Assembly: GCA_963709425.1 (NCBI GenBank)
Contig: CAVPWG010000005.1
Location: 62,001-126,000, forward strand
Reading direction: 5' to 3'
Source: JAICJC01 sp963709425
GTDB lineage: Bacteria > Actinomycetota > Thermoleophilia > Gaiellales > JAICJC01
DNA: 64,000 nt
Within the stretch, counting starts at the first letter, position 1. Every line of letters begins with the position of its first letter. Positions 55,231-64,000 of the stretch are shown here, in pieces. The notes below the pieces were generated by a model. It did not search any database and was not told where the DNA came from. It saw nothing but the letters and a program-made list of their open reading frames with translations. Both the position numbers and the translations under genes were made by a program.

Positions 55231-56304
55231 CTACGTGGTGGGGGGTGCCGCGGTCGTCGGAGGCGGCGTGTAGCCCGTGGCGTACGTGGTCGCCTTCTTC
55301 TGGCCGGCCTCGAGCTTCCGGAGGATGCTCGTCACGTGTGCCTGCTTGCGGGTCGAGAGGAGCTGCGTGCGGATCTGGGCCTGTACCGAGTCGAACGACT
55401 GCTGGGTGCCGGCCTTCACCACGTCGGCCGTCGGCCGGATCAGGAAGTAGCAGTCGGGCTGGCACTTGCCGCCCAGGCTCGACGTCGCGTAGGCCTTGTC
55501 GACCTTGACGAGCGGCGAGAGCTCGTTCGTCGGCAGCGTGAACGCCGACTGCTCGAACGCCTTGTCGATCTGGCCCTTCTGGGCCGTGAAGGGCTCATGG
55601 TTCGCGCTGGTGTCGATGGTCCCCGCCGACACGTCAGCGAAGCCCGCCCCGCCGGCGAGCTTCTTGAGCGCCGCCTCGGCCGACGCCTTGTCGGGGAAGA
55701 GCGCGTAGTCGACGACCCGCGATTCGGCCGTCGTCTTGTACGCCGCCTTGTTCTGGTCGTAGTAGTCCTGGACGTCCTGGTCGGTGACCTTCACCTGGTT
55801 GGTCAGCTTGTCGGTGATCTTCGTCTCGAGCACCGATGTCTGAAACTCGTAGTGCAGGTCGGCATCGGTCAGGCCGTAGCGGTCGACGTCGGCCTGGAAC
55901 TTCGACTCGCTGCCGCCGTAGTACTGCGCGACCGAGCTCGTGATCGCCTTTTCGACGTCGGCCGGGGTGGCGCTCACGTCAAGTGCGGACGCGATGTTTC
56001 GCACCTCGGCGCCCTGCACCAGGTGCTGGAGCGTGGGCTGGACGATGGTGGACGTGTAGGCGGTGGTGCCGACCTTGGGCGGCGTCTGCTTCGCGAGCTG
56101 CATGGCCTTCACCCGAAGCGTGATCGCATGGTCGAGCTGCGACTTCGTGATGTGGGTCGGCCCGACGACGGCGACGTCGCCGTCGGCGAGCTGGGCCGAC
56201 GAGGCCGAGCTCGCGCCCCCGCCTCCGCAGGCGGCGGAAAAGGCCGTCAGAACGGCCAGGAGGAATATGCAAAGGGCACGGCCCATCAACCAATTAAGCC
56301 GCAA
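55231..56304 (-). CDS. SurA/PrsA-like peptidyl-prolyl isomerase lipoprotein
   Basis: 357 aa. A lipoprotein signal (ALCIFLLAVLTAFSAACGGG) with its lipobox Cys at about residue 26 is followed by a SurA-type N-terminal helical part and a parvulin-like domain (VVDYALFPDKASAEAALKKL; GGKCQPDCYFLIRPTADVV). It ends in a Pro/Thr-rich tail. It acts outside the membrane as a folding helper. The ATG at 56286 (MGRALC) is an alternative start. The first codons overlap the mfd stop. Confidence 0.9.
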   Translation of the reverse strand: MRLNWLMGRALCIFLLAVLTAFSAACGGGGASSASSAQLADGDVAVVGPTHITKSQLDHAITLRVKAMQLAKQTPPKVGTTAYTSTIVQPTLQHLVQGAEVRNIASALDVSATPADVEKAITSSVAQYYGGSESKFQADVDRYGLTDADLHYEFQTSVLETKITDKLTNQVKVTDQDVQDYYDQNKAAYKTTAESRVVDYALFPDKASAEAALKKLAGGAGFADVSAGTIDTSANHEPFTAQKGQIDKAFEQSAFTLPTNELSPLVKVDKAYATSSLGGKCQPDCYFLIRPTADVVKAGTQQSFDSVQAQIRTQLLSTRKQAHVTSILRKLEAGQKKATTYATGYTPPPTTAAPPTT

Positions 56305-59300
56305 CTACGCGGCGGATTTCGAGTATAGCATCGAGGGTTTCCAGCACCTGTGAGGCGCCCAATACAGGTCTCATGACCTCTCGCCGAGCGACCGTGTAGA
56401 GCGCATTCGGCGCGGCCCGCTTCAGCTCGGCGACGTGCGCCGAGGTGAGCGTGAGCGGCGCCACGGCCATCCGGCCGCCGCGCAGCGTCAGGGTCTCGGC
56501 GCCGAGCTCGCCCGCCGCCAGCCGCGCCTCCTGGAGCAGGAGTAGGTTCGCGACGGGCTCCGGCACCGGACCGAAGCGGTCGGCCAGCTCCGCGTCGAGC
56601 TCGCGCAGGTCGGCGCGCTCGGCGGCCAGCGCGATCCGGCGGTGCAGGTCGATCTTCACCGCCTCGAGCGGCACGTAGTCGGCGGGCACGTATGCGTCCA
56701 CCGCGGCGTCGAGCCGTACCGGCCGGGCCGTCTCGGGCGGCCGGCCCTGGAGCTCGGCCACAGCCTCGGCCAAGAGCTCGCAGTAGAGCTCGAAGCCGAC
56801 CGCCGCGACGTGGCCCGACTGCTCGTCGCCCAGGAGGTTCCCCGCTCCGCGCAGCTCGAGATCGCGCATCGCGATCCGGTAGCCCGATCCGAGCTCGGTG
56901 TAGTCGGCGAGCGTCGAGAGCCGGTGGCGGGCCTCCTCGGAGAGCTCGCGCCGATCCGGATAGAACAGATAGGCGTGGGCGTGGGCGTCTGACCGGCCCA
57001 CCCGACCCCTGATCTGGTAGAGCTGCGCCAGCCCGAGCGTGTCGGCCCGCTCGACGACGAGCGTGTTCGCCTGGGGGATGTCGAGGCCCGACTCGATGAT
57101 CGTGGTCGACACGAGCACGTCGAAGTCGCCGTGCAGGAACTTCATCATGACGTCCTCGAGGCGGCGCTCGGGCATCTGGCCGTGGGCGACGCCGACGCGC
57201 AGCTCGGGCGCCCACTGGCGGACGCGCTCGGCGGCCTCGTCGATCGTCTCGACCCGGTTGTGGAGGTAGAACGCCTGGCCCTCGCGGCCAGCCTCGCGCC
57301 GCAGCGCCGCGGCGATCAGCTCCTCGTCGAACTCGCCGACATGGGTCTTGATCGGGTGGCGGCCGCGCGGCGGCGTCGTGATGACCGTGATGTCGCGCAG
57401 GCCCGACAGCGACATGTGGAGCGTCCGCGGGATGGGCGTCGCCGACATCGCGAGCACGTCGACCTCGAGCCGCAGCTGGCGCAGGAGCTCCTTCTGCGCA
57501 ACGCCGAAGCGCTGCTCCTCGTCGACGATCACGAGGCCCAGGTTCTGCGGGACGACGTCGCGCGAGAGGACACGGTGCGTGCCGATCAGGACCTCGACCT
57601 TGCCGTCCTTGTACTCCTGGAGCACCCGCTTCACCTCGGCCGGCGGCCGGAACCGCGAGACCATCTCGACCCGGACCGGAAAGTCGCGGAACCGGTCCTT
57701 GAACGTCGCGGCGTGCTGCTGGGCGAGGATCGTCGTCGGGACCAGCATCAGCACCTGGCGGCCGGCCGACGCGGCCTTGAACGCGGCGCGTACCGCGACC
57801 TCGGTCTTGCCGAACCCGACGTCGCCGCACACGAGCCGATCCATCGGCCGGTCGGACTCCATGTCCTCCTTGACCACCTCGATGGCCGCCTCCTGGTCGT
57901 CGGTCTCCTCGAACGGGAACGACTCCTCGAGCCGGGCCATCCATTCGTCGTCGCTCGAGTGCGGCGGCTTCGTCGCCGACTGGCGGCGGGCGTAGAGGGC
58001 GATCAGCTCGCCCGCGAGCTCGCGCACCGCGATCCGGGCCCGCGACTTGAGCGTCTGCCACGCCTTCCCGCCCAGCTTCGCGAGCGCCGGCGCGCGGCCG
58101 TCGGAGCCGACGTAGCGGCTGACCTTCGCGAGCTGGTCGTGGGGCACGTAGAGACGGTCGTCGCCCCGGAACTCGAGGTAGAGGTAGTCGCGCACGACGC
58201 CGCCGACCTCCTTGGTGTCGAAGCGGACGAACCGCCCGACGCCGTGGTCCTCGTGGACGACGTAGTCGCCGGGGCGCAGGTCGGCGACCGTCGCGAGCGC
58301 CCGGCCGATGCGCGCCGGCCCACGCGCGCCGCGGCGCCGGAAGAGCTGCGCCGACGGCAGCACCGCAAGGCGCAGGCCGGGCGCGACGAACCCTCGCCGG
58401 AGCTGCCCGACGCAGAACGCCACGCCGGGCTCGTCGGGGCCCGCCGTCCCGGGGTCCGGGAGCGCCGCCTCGACTCGCCGCAGCGAGAGGTGCGTGCGGC
58501 GCGCCTCGCCGAGGTGCGGGAAGCACACGAGCACGCGGTAGCCCGCCCGCGTCAGGCTCCGCAGCTCGTTCTCGGCCTCGGCGACCCCGAAGGACGCCAG
58601 CGCCGGCGGCTGGGCGTCGAACGACGCGGGCTGGCCGAGCGGCATCTCCTCGAGCGCCGAGGCGTCGTCGATCAGCGCGCGCGCCTCCGGCGACCGCACA
58701 TACCCGCGCGCGAGCATGGCGGGGTCGCGCAGCAGGTCGGCGGCCTCGGTGAAGGCCTCGTCGACCTCCGCTCCCAGGGCCTCGGGATTCCAGGCGACGA
58801 TCGCCGCCGAGCGGGCGAGCTCGGGAAGCGGCGAGACGAGCCCCTCCGGAACCCGCACCTCGCCCTCGTCGACGCCCCACACACTCTTGGGGTCTGAGCC
58901 CGTCTTTGCAGCCTCGGCGGCGGGATGGACGACCACGTGGTCGAGGTCGCGCAGCGAGCGCTGGGTGAATGCCGAGAACGCCGACAGGCGCTCCAGGCTG
59001 TCGCCGAAGAACTCGGCACGCACCGGCTCGCGGCCCGTCGAGGGGAAGATGTCGACAAGGCCGCCGCGGACCGAGAACTGGCCGCGCTCCTCGACGGTGC
59101 CGGCGCGCTCGTAGCCCGCCTCGGCCAGCGCGTGGGTGAGCTCGTCGAACGGCCGCTCCTCCCCCAGGCGAAGCTCGACCGGCCGCGGCCGCGACTCCGG
59201 CGGAGGAAGCCGCTCGACGAGCGCGTCCGCCGACACGGCCACGAGGCCGCCGACGGCGAGCGTGTGAAGCGCCCGCGATCGCTCGCCGACGAGGTGGGGG

Positions 59301-59635
59301 GCCGGCTCGAGGCCGGAGCCGTGCGCGGCGCCGCGCGACGGCATGAAGGCCACGGGCTGGCCGGGCAGGAACGCGGCGGCCGACTCGCACAGGGCGCGGG
59401 CGGCGTCGTCGTCATCGACGAGCACGGCGAGGCCGCGCGGCTCGAGCCCCGCCCGTGCCGTCCACATGGCCGTGACGAGCGCGCCCAGGATCGGCTCGGA
59501 GACCCGCGCCCGGGTGGCGCCCGACGCCGCGCGGCGGGCGAACGCGGCGAAGTCGGCGTCGTCCAGGAGATACGGCAGGGCAAGCTCCGCCCCTGCCAGA
59601 GGCGCGTCGGGCCGTTGCCTGATCCCTTCCACCAC
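56294..59635 (-). CDS. mfd: Transcription-repair coupling factor Mfd
   Basis: 1,113 aa. It has a UvrB-like head (about 1-350), a CarD-like RNA-polymerase interaction domain (RPGDYVVHEDHGVGRFVRFD at about 460) and a RecG-type translocase (CGDVGFGKTEVAVRAAFKA as Walker A; LGLVIVDEEQRFGVAQ as DEEQ box). The C-terminal D7 domain closes it. It removes stalled polymerase and recruits UvrA. Residues around 250 (AAKTGSDPKSVWGVDEG) are encoded by a stretch containing a GGGGTCTGAGCCC near-palindrome, possibly an old repeat insertion. Confidence 0.97.
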   Translation of the reverse strand: MVEGIRQRPDAPLAGAELALPYLLDDADFAAFARRAASGATRARVSEPILGALVTAMWTARAGLEPRGLAVLVDDDDAARALCESAAAFLPGQPVAFMPSRGAAHGSGLEPAPHLVGERSRALHTLAVGGLVAVSADALVERLPPPESRPRPVELRLGEERPFDELTHALAEAGYERAGTVEERGQFSVRGGLVDIFPSTGREPVRAEFFGDSLERLSAFSAFTQRSLRDLDHVVVHPAAEAAKTGSDPKSVWGVDEGEVRVPEGLVSPLPELARSAAIVAWNPEALGAEVDEAFTEAADLLRDPAMLARGYVRSPEARALIDDASALEEMPLGQPASFDAQPPALASFGVAEAENELRSLTRAGYRVLVCFPHLGEARRTHLSLRRVEAALPDPGTAGPDEPGVAFCVGQLRRGFVAPGLRLAVLPSAQLFRRRGARGPARIGRALATVADLRPGDYVVHEDHGVGRFVRFDTKEVGGVVRDYLYLEFRGDDRLYVPHDQLAKVSRYVGSDGRAPALAKLGGKAWQTLKSRARIAVRELAGELIALYARRQSATKPPHSSDDEWMARLEESFPFEETDDQEAAIEVVKEDMESDRPMDRLVCGDVGFGKTEVAVRAAFKAASAGRQVLMLVPTTILAQQHAATFKDRFRDFPVRVEMVSRFRPPAEVKRVLQEYKDGKVEVLIGTHRVLSRDVVPQNLGLVIVDEEQRFGVAQKELLRQLRLEVDVLAMSATPIPRTLHMSLSGLRDITVITTPPRGRHPIKTHVGEFDEELIAAALRREAGREGQAFYLHNRVETIDEAAERVRQWAPELRVGVAHGQMPERRLEDVMMKFLHGDFDVLVSTTIIESGLDIPQANTLVVERADTLGLAQLYQIRGRVGRSDAHAHAYLFYPDRRELSEEARHRLSTLADYTELGSGYRIAMRDLELRGAGNLLGDEQSGHVAAVGFELYCELLAEAVAELQGRPPETARPVRLDAAVDAYVPADYVPLEAVKIDLHRRIALAAERADLRELDAELADRFGPVPEPVANLLLLQEARLAAGELGAETLTLRGGRMAVAPLTLTSAHVAELKRAAPNALYTVARREVMRPVLGASQVLETLDAILEIRRVVAA

Positions 59636-59687
59636 CGCCGTCGTGAATGGTAGGCTCCGGCCGGTCGTCCCGACGGAGGTTCGTCTC

Positions 59688-59906
59688 GTGCGCCGTCTGA
59701 TCGCAGCCGTCTACGCCCTGGCTCTCACGCTTGCCCTGCCGGCGGCGGCGTTCGCGGCCGACAGCACCGACACCGGAAAGCCCACCGGGCATGACTGGAC
59801 GCTCACGTCGATCTTCGTGGTCGCCCTCTCGATCCCCGTGATTCTCAGCTTCCTCACGCTGATCGACATCGCCCGTGGCGAGCACACCCAGCCTCACGAC
59901 CACTGA
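59688..59906 (+). CDS. Small exported single-span protein (72 aa)
   Basis: The GTG at 59688 follows CGGAGG. The N-terminal hydrophobic stretch RRLIAAVYALALTLALPAAA ends in AFAADS, a likely signal peptide, and a second hydrophobic stretch (LTSIFVVALSIPVILSFLTL) anchors the mature chain, which ends in EHTQPHDH. Its 3' end overlaps the M20 peptidase gene by 32 bases, so the two are co-expressed. The function is unknown; the His-rich end could bind metal. Confidence 0.72.
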   Translation: MRRLIAAVYALALTLALPAAAFAADSTDTGKPTGHDWTLTSIFVVALSIPVILSFLTLIDIARGEHTQPHDH

Positions 59907-61194
59907 CGCCGCGCTCGCCGAGCTCGGCGAGCTCCTCCGGATCGAGTCGGTGTCGAGCGACGGCGCGCACCCGGCCGAGCTGCGCCGGGCGGCCGAGTGG
60001 ATCGCCGAGCTGATCGGCGGCGGCGAGATCACCGAGGCGCACGGCAATCCCGTCGTGGACGGCACGATCGCGTCGTCCCGGGCCGGCGCGCCGACCATCA
60101 TCGTCTACGGCCACTACGACGTTCAGGCGCCCGGGCCGCTGGATCTCTGGACGAGCCCGCCGTTCGAGCCCGAGGTGCGTGACGGCCATCTCTACGCCCG
60201 CGGGGCATGCGACGACAAGGGGAACTTCTACGCGCTCCTCCGCGCGGCGCTCGACCTCGCGGCGGCGGGCGAGCTCGGGGTGAACGTGCGCGTGCTCGCC
60301 GACGGCGAGGAGGAGATCGGCGGCCACTCGGTCTTGCACCACCTCGCCGCCGACGTGCAGGGCGACTTCACCGCCGCCGTCATCTTCGACGGCAGCATGC
60401 TCGATGCCGACCTGCCGGCGATCACGACCGGCCTGCGCGGCCTCGCAGGGGCGCAGGTGCGGCTGACGACGGGAACGCGCGAGCTTCACTCGGGGCTCTA
60501 CGGGGGCGTCGCCGCGAACCCGGTCCACGATCTGCACCGGCTGCTCGCCGCCGTGATTGACCTGCCCAAGGGTTTCTCGGAGGGCATCGCACCCGTCGCC
60601 CCGTCGGAGCGTGACGGCTGGTCGACGCTCGCGCCGGGCGCCGAGGAGCTCAGGCGCGGCGGGGTCACGCCCTCCGATCCGGCCGCCGGCGACGAGTTCT
60701 ACGAGCGCACCTGGGCCGGGCCGTCGATCACCGTGCACTCGGTGGCATCGGGCGACCCGACGCTGCACAAGACGTCGATCCAGACCGACGCCCGGGCCTC
60801 GCTCTCGGTGCGGCTCGCTCCGGGCCAGGACGCCGTCGCGATGTCGGCGCTCCTCGAGAAGACGCTCCGCGACGCCTGTCCGGCGCACGCCAAGCTCGAG
60901 CTCGAGATGTGGCCGCCGGGCGAGCCAGGCTTCATGGACCCGTCCGACCCCGCCCTCCAGGTCGGGTTCGACGCCATCGAGCGCGCCACGGGCGTGCGCC
61001 CGCTGGCCGTCCGAAGCGGCGGCTCGATCCCCGTGGCCGCGGCGTTCACCGCCCGCGGCATCCCCACGGTGCTCTCCGGCTTCGGGATCGACGCCGACAA
61101 CATCCACAGCCCGGACGAGCGCCTCGAGGTGCGGCGGTTCGAGTGGGCGCTGCGGTCTGCCCGCGAGATCTACCTGGGTCTTGCCGCCCTGTGA
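59875..61194 (+). CDS. M20 family dipeptidase/peptidase
   Basis: 439 aa from a GTG at 59875. The di-zinc ligands are visible: VYGHYDVQAPGPLDLW (His, Asp), YARGACDDKGNFYA (Asp), LADGEEEIGGHSVLHHL (catalytic Glu and Glu ligand), VIFDGSMLDADLPA (Asp) and the final His in DADNIHSPDERLEV. It is a dipeptidase or carnosinase-like member of MEROPS M20. It is coupled to the small exported protein by overlap. Confidence 0.94.
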   Translation: MASTPSLTTTDAALAELGELLRIESVSSDGAHPAELRRAAEWIAELIGGGEITEAHGNPVVDGTIASSRAGAPTIIVYGHYDVQAPGPLDLWTSPPFEPEVRDGHLYARGACDDKGNFYALLRAALDLAAAGELGVNVRVLADGEEEIGGHSVLHHLAADVQGDFTAAVIFDGSMLDADLPAITTGLRGLAGAQVRLTTGTRELHSGLYGGVAANPVHDLHRLLAAVIDLPKGFSEGIAPVAPSERDGWSTLAPGAEELRRGGVTPSDPAAGDEFYERTWAGPSITVHSVASGDPTLHKTSIQTDARASLSVRLAPGQDAVAMSALLEKTLRDACPAHAKLELEMWPPGEPGFMDPSDPALQVGFDAIERATGVRPLAVRSGGSIPVAAAFTARGIPTVLSGFGIDADNIHSPDERLEVRRFEWALRSAREIYLGLAAL

Positions 61195-61251
61195 CGAAAC
61201 TGGACCGTTGGGGGGTTTACTCCGTCCCGCGGTCCGGTTAGGCTAGGCGCC

Positions 61252-61491
61252 GTGCCAATCCTTCACCGGGGAATGAGCGAGCATCAGGTGCGGGCGCACC
61301 TGTACGACCCGCCGGAGGCAGTGCGCCGGCTCGATTCGAAGCTGGCGTGCCTGCGCATGCAATCCGGCGCTCACATGTCGGGCGAGTCGTTGCGGCGGGC
61401 GTTCGAGTCCCGGCTCGACAAGCGCGTGCCCGACGACGTCCCCGCCCCGGCCCAGAACGGCAAGGGCCCGCGCATCCGCCTGATCGCCTGA
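61252..61491 (+). CDS. Hypothetical protein (79 aa)
   Basis: From a GTG at 61252: MPILHRGMSEHQVRAHLYDP, then EAVRRLDSKLACLRMQSGAH and a Pro-rich end. It has helical character and no motif. The downstream stop is two bases from the stop of the membrane protein gene read on the other strand. Residue use fits a real gene, but no family was recognised. Confidence 0.55.
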   Translation: MPILHRGMSEHQVRAHLYDPPEAVRRLDSKLACLRMQSGAHMSGESLRRAFESRLDKRVPDDVPAPAQNGKGPRIRLIA

Positions 61492-61492
61492 C

Positions 61493-62869
61493 CTACAGGC
61501 GGTTGCCCGGTCGCGGCCGGCGCGACGCCGCCACGCACAGCACCGGCAGGAACGCACCCAGCAGCACCACCGGTGTCGTCACCACCCGCCGGGCCGAGTG
61601 CTGCAGGTAGTAGTGCAGGCTCGGCCGACCCACCCAGTAGGCCCAGACGACGCTCACGAGCACGAGGCACGCGACCGCGGCGACGAACACGGCCGTCCGC
61701 CGCTCACCGCCGCGGGCGGCGAGCACGACCGCGACCGCGGCCGCCGGGACGATGACGAGCCACGCCCCCGGCTGGAGCGCATGCCACACGAGCGACCCGG
61801 CCCCGGTCGGTATCCGCCCGAGCCGGCCGGCGAGATAGCCCGGGTCGACCACCTTGGAGTACGGGATCTCGCCGTTCGACGTGTCGACCCCGTTCGCGTG
61901 GAGCCAGAGCTGCCACGGCACGGCGGTCGCCAGCGCGGCAGCGCCCGCCCCGGCGGCGGCGAGCCGCCGTCCGCGCCCGGCGGCGAGGATCATCACCAGG
62001 ACGAGGGCCGCCACGAACGGCGTTCCCTCGCGTTTGGTCGCGAGCACGGCGGCTGCGAACAGCGCCGAGAGCACGAGCATCTCGCGGCGTCCCTCGACGA
62101 TCCAGCGCCAGCCGCACACCGCCGCCATCGCGAAGAAGACGGCGAGCGGCGCGTCGGCGAGCCCGGCGCTCGCCTGGTCGACGAGCGACGGCGCCACGCC
62201 GATCAGAAGCACCGACGCCCACGCCACAACCACCGGCACCCGGTCGGCGAGGAGCCGCGGCAGCGAGACCAGGAGCGCGGCCATGAGCAGCGCCGCCTGG
62301 AGGTGGATCATCTGGGTGTCGATCGCCCCCATGAACCGGAAGCCAATCGCCTCGAGCGCGGGGAGCAGGAGCGGGTAGTCGAGGTGCAGGTGGCGGTAGG
62401 GCACGCCTGCGAACACGCCCGGATCGAGCCCACCGAGGACCGTGATCGCTTTGGCCTTCATCGTCCACATCGCCCACGCGTCCCACTCGGCGAGGGGCCG
62501 GTAGGCGGCGTCGACCAGGAGCAGGACGACGATCAGCCCCACGGCGACCTGGAGCGCGATGACCACCCGGGCCGGAGGGCGGGGAGGCGCCGCCGGAAGC
62601 GTGAGGCCCGCCCGCCGGACGGGCACGAAGCCGACCGCCGCCAGCGCCGCACAGCCGACGACGACCTGCCATGGCGCCAGCTCGAGGCCGGCGATGAGCG
62701 CCCAGGTCGCGGCGATGCCCGAGGCGGCCACGCCGACGAGATAGACCGGTGCCAGGGCACCGGGCAGGTCGCGCGGCGTCCGCCACAGCCCGAGCGCCCG
62801 GCCAATCCCGGCTCCGGCGCCGAGAAAGCAGAGATTGGCGATCGCGAGGCCCAGGAGATGGGTGGTCAT
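61493..62869 (-). CDS. PMT/GT39-like polytopic membrane protein
   Basis: 458 aa from the ATG at 62869. About 11 to 12 hydrophobic segments are seen, with ADAAYRPLAEWDAWAMWTMK-type sequence in the first large loop (in part VDAAYRPLAEWDAW) and HLHLDYPLLLPALEAIGFRF after it. Acidic and aromatic residues in the first outer loop are the catalytic region of GT-C glycosyltransferases such as the PMT group. The acceptor is unknown, perhaps cell-wall glycans. Its start overlaps the stop of the next gene upstream by four bases. Confidence 0.8.
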   Translation of the reverse strand: MTTHLLGLAIANLCFLGAGAGIGRALGLWRTPRDLPGALAPVYLVGVAASGIAATWALIAGLELAPWQVVVGCAALAAVGFVPVRRAGLTLPAAPPRPPARVVIALQVAVGLIVVLLLVDAAYRPLAEWDAWAMWTMKAKAITVLGGLDPGVFAGVPYRHLHLDYPLLLPALEAIGFRFMGAIDTQMIHLQAALLMAALLVSLPRLLADRVPVVVAWASVLLIGVAPSLVDQASAGLADAPLAVFFAMAAVCGWRWIVEGRREMLVLSALFAAAVLATKREGTPFVAALVLVMILAAGRGRRLAAAGAGAAALATAVPWQLWLHANGVDTSNGEIPYSKVVDPGYLAGRLGRIPTGAGSLVWHALQPGAWLVIVPAAAVAVVLAARGGERRTAVFVAAVACLVLVSVVWAYWVGRPSLHYYLQHSARRVVTTPVVLLGAFLPVLCVAASRRPRPGNRL

Positions 62870-63351
62870 GACGACCGGTGCACCACCCACACACCAGGGG
62901 CGAGCTCGGTCGCGCCCGCCGGCGCGGCCCCACCCGGGTGCCTGTCCCAGACGATCCGCCAGTCGGCCCCCGTGCCGGGGCCGACCGCGACCCGTGGCAG
63001 AAGCGACGTATACGCCCAGAACGACACCCGGCTCGCATATGCGTCGAGCTGGTACGTATCGCGCTCGGGGATCGTGGCGCGGAGGCGCTTGATCGCATGC
63101 ACCAGCCCCTTGGAGTGGATCGCCCCGGCGTTCTCGACCGCAGCCTGCGTCAGCCTGGCGTCATGCCGCGTCCGCGCCGCCAGATCGATCGCCGCGACCG
63201 GCAGCCAGGCGAGCGCGACGAAGGCGATGGCCGTCCCGAGCACCTGCATCACCCGGCCCGCACTCTCGCGCTCCAGCTGCTTCCAGACGCCGTAGGAGAC
63301 TGCGATGCCGATCGGCTGCCAGGCAACCACGGCGAGCAGTCGGAGCGTCAC
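62866..63351 (-). CDS. Hypothetical membrane protein (161 aa)
   Basis: Two hydrophobic segments (LRLLAVVAWQPIGIAVSYGV and VLGTAIAFVALAWLPVAAID) precede a soluble part (YQLDAYASRVSFWAYTSLLP; GADWRIVWDRHPGGAAP) on the outer side. Its stop overlaps the start of the GT-C-like gene, so it is probably an accessory of that protein. No family recognised. Confidence 0.7.
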   Translation of the reverse strand: MTLRLLAVVAWQPIGIAVSYGVWKQLERESAGRVMQVLGTAIAFVALAWLPVAAIDLAARTRHDARLTQAAVENAGAIHSKGLVHAIKRLRATIPERDTYQLDAYASRVSFWAYTSLLPRVAVGPGTGADWRIVWDRHPGGAAPAGATELAPGVWVVHRSS

Positions 63352-63381
63352 TCGGCGATGATACTCGACCCCGTGCGGGCG

Positions 63382-64000
63382 TCAGTGAGTGTGGTTGCAG
63401 GAGTCGCCGGGCGGCGCCAGCGCCTTCTGCTTCTGGTTCGAGACGGCGTCCGCAGCCGGGTCGTAGGGACCGGGCTCGGGCACCTTCACCCGCACGATCG
63501 GCGTGACGCCAGGGCCCATGATCGTTCCCCGGTACATCCTGCCCATGCCGGGCGTGGTGTGGCCGAACCGGTAGGTGCCGACGCAGAAGTTGCCGGCCGG
63601 CCGGTGCATCAGGAACGCCTGGAGCCGCCACCATCCGCTGCCCCACCTCGAGTCCAGGGTGTCGACGTACAGGTTGCGGCCGAACGCGTCGGTCGGGTTG
63701 CCCACGCGCGTCGCGCCGAACCCGTGGACGGGGACACCCAGGTAGGTGAACTGGCCCCAGAGGTGGTCGAAGTTCCCGTTGTAGATCCAGTCCGTGTGGA
63801 GCTTCAGGACGGGCAGCGCGGTGTTCCAGTGCGACAGGTGCAGCTCGAGGAAGGCGTTTCGGTAGTCCTTCTTGTGGAGGCCGCCGTGCGGGACGATGCG
63901 CTTCCAGGCCTGAAGCGCCCAGAACGACCCGTTGGGGAGCCGGCAGCCGGCGACGTAGAGCGGAAGCGGGTCCTCGCCCGCCGCATCGGCCAGCTTCTGG
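63382..64000 (-). CDS. Secreted-type protein, 5' end outside the window
   Basis: The frame is open from the window edge (first complete codon 63999) to the TGA at 63382; the start lies beyond 64000. What is visible (206 residues) includes VAGCRLPNGSFWALQAWKRI, FLELHLSHWNTALPVLKLHT, GFGATRVGNPTDAFGRNLYV and a closing GDSCNHTH. It is rich in Trp, Tyr and Gly with three Cys, typical of an exported domain. I recognise no enzyme motif. It precedes the 161-aa membrane gene by 30 bases. Confidence 0.75.
   Translation of the reverse strand, partial: QKLADAAGEDPLPLYVAGCRLPNGSFWALQAWKRIVPHGGLHKKDYRNAFLELHLSHWNTALPVLKLHTDWIYNGNFDHLWGQFTYLGVPVHGFGATRVGNPTDAFGRNLYVDTLDSRWGSGWWRLQAFLMHRPAGNFCVGTYRFGHTTPGMGRMYRGTIMGPGVTPIVRVKVPEPGPYDPAADAVSNQKQKALAPPGDSCNHTH

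Noticed and set aside
57131..58897. A 588-codon plus-strand frame inside mfd
   Set aside because: Antisense to the Mfd motor domain; no start signal and no protein family character.

Overview
The window is high-GC DNA with many GTG starts and tightly overlapping genes (ATGA or GTGA junctions). The gene order mfd, parvulin-type foldase, mazG, then eno, pyk, ftsB and DUF501 is typical of Actinomycetota. Several small protein families, including the CxCx4C proteins, the YccF-like protein and the 211-aa two-helix membrane protein, suggest a deep-branching soil lineage such as Thermoleophilia. That placement is inference from gene content; no rRNA marker is present.

Positions 1 to about 32,700 are loosely packed and accessory. 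They hold very small membrane proteins, H1-like basic proteins, a DUF892 ferritin-like protein, two universal stress proteins, a PRC-barrel protein, a broken DUF2188 gene, a VIT-family transporter, a GAF-ANTAR regulator, three STAS-domain proteins and an RsbW-like kinase. A NarL-type two-component pair, an FGE/sulfatase operon, an aldo/keto reductase, a proline iminopeptidase and a lone Flp pilin also lie here. Five sites resemble the SigB/SigF type of promoter (GTTT-like, 14 to 16 bases, then GGGTAG or GGGTAT). They sit before DUF892, the H1-like protein, a 59-aa membrane protein, the PRC-barrel protein and the GAF-ANTAR gene. Together these suggest a general-stress regulon with its own partner-switching regulators. 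A decayed integrative element with a tRNA 3' fragment and a transposase remnant lies at about 16.2 to 17.05 kb.

Positions 32,700 to 64,000 are dense and mostly housekeeping. They encode thioredoxin reductase, endonuclease III, an AddAB/AdnAB-type recombination helicase-nuclease pair, a GNAT acetyltransferase, an AP-superfamily hydrolase and a ferredoxin. Next come a CcdA/CcmH/TlpA redox group, the glycolytic pair eno and pyk with ftsB and DUF501, and a MarR/YceI/FMN-reductase locus with three identical-architecture operator repeats. MazG, a lipoprotein foldase, Mfd, an M20 peptidase, a PMT-like membrane protein and a truncated secreted protein finish the window.

At least four genes (DUF2188, a Usp gene, one STAS gene and the addA-like gene) carry a clean single-base frame change with good protein sequence on both sides. 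This points either to consensus errors in the assembly or to real decay. Each is described at its gene.
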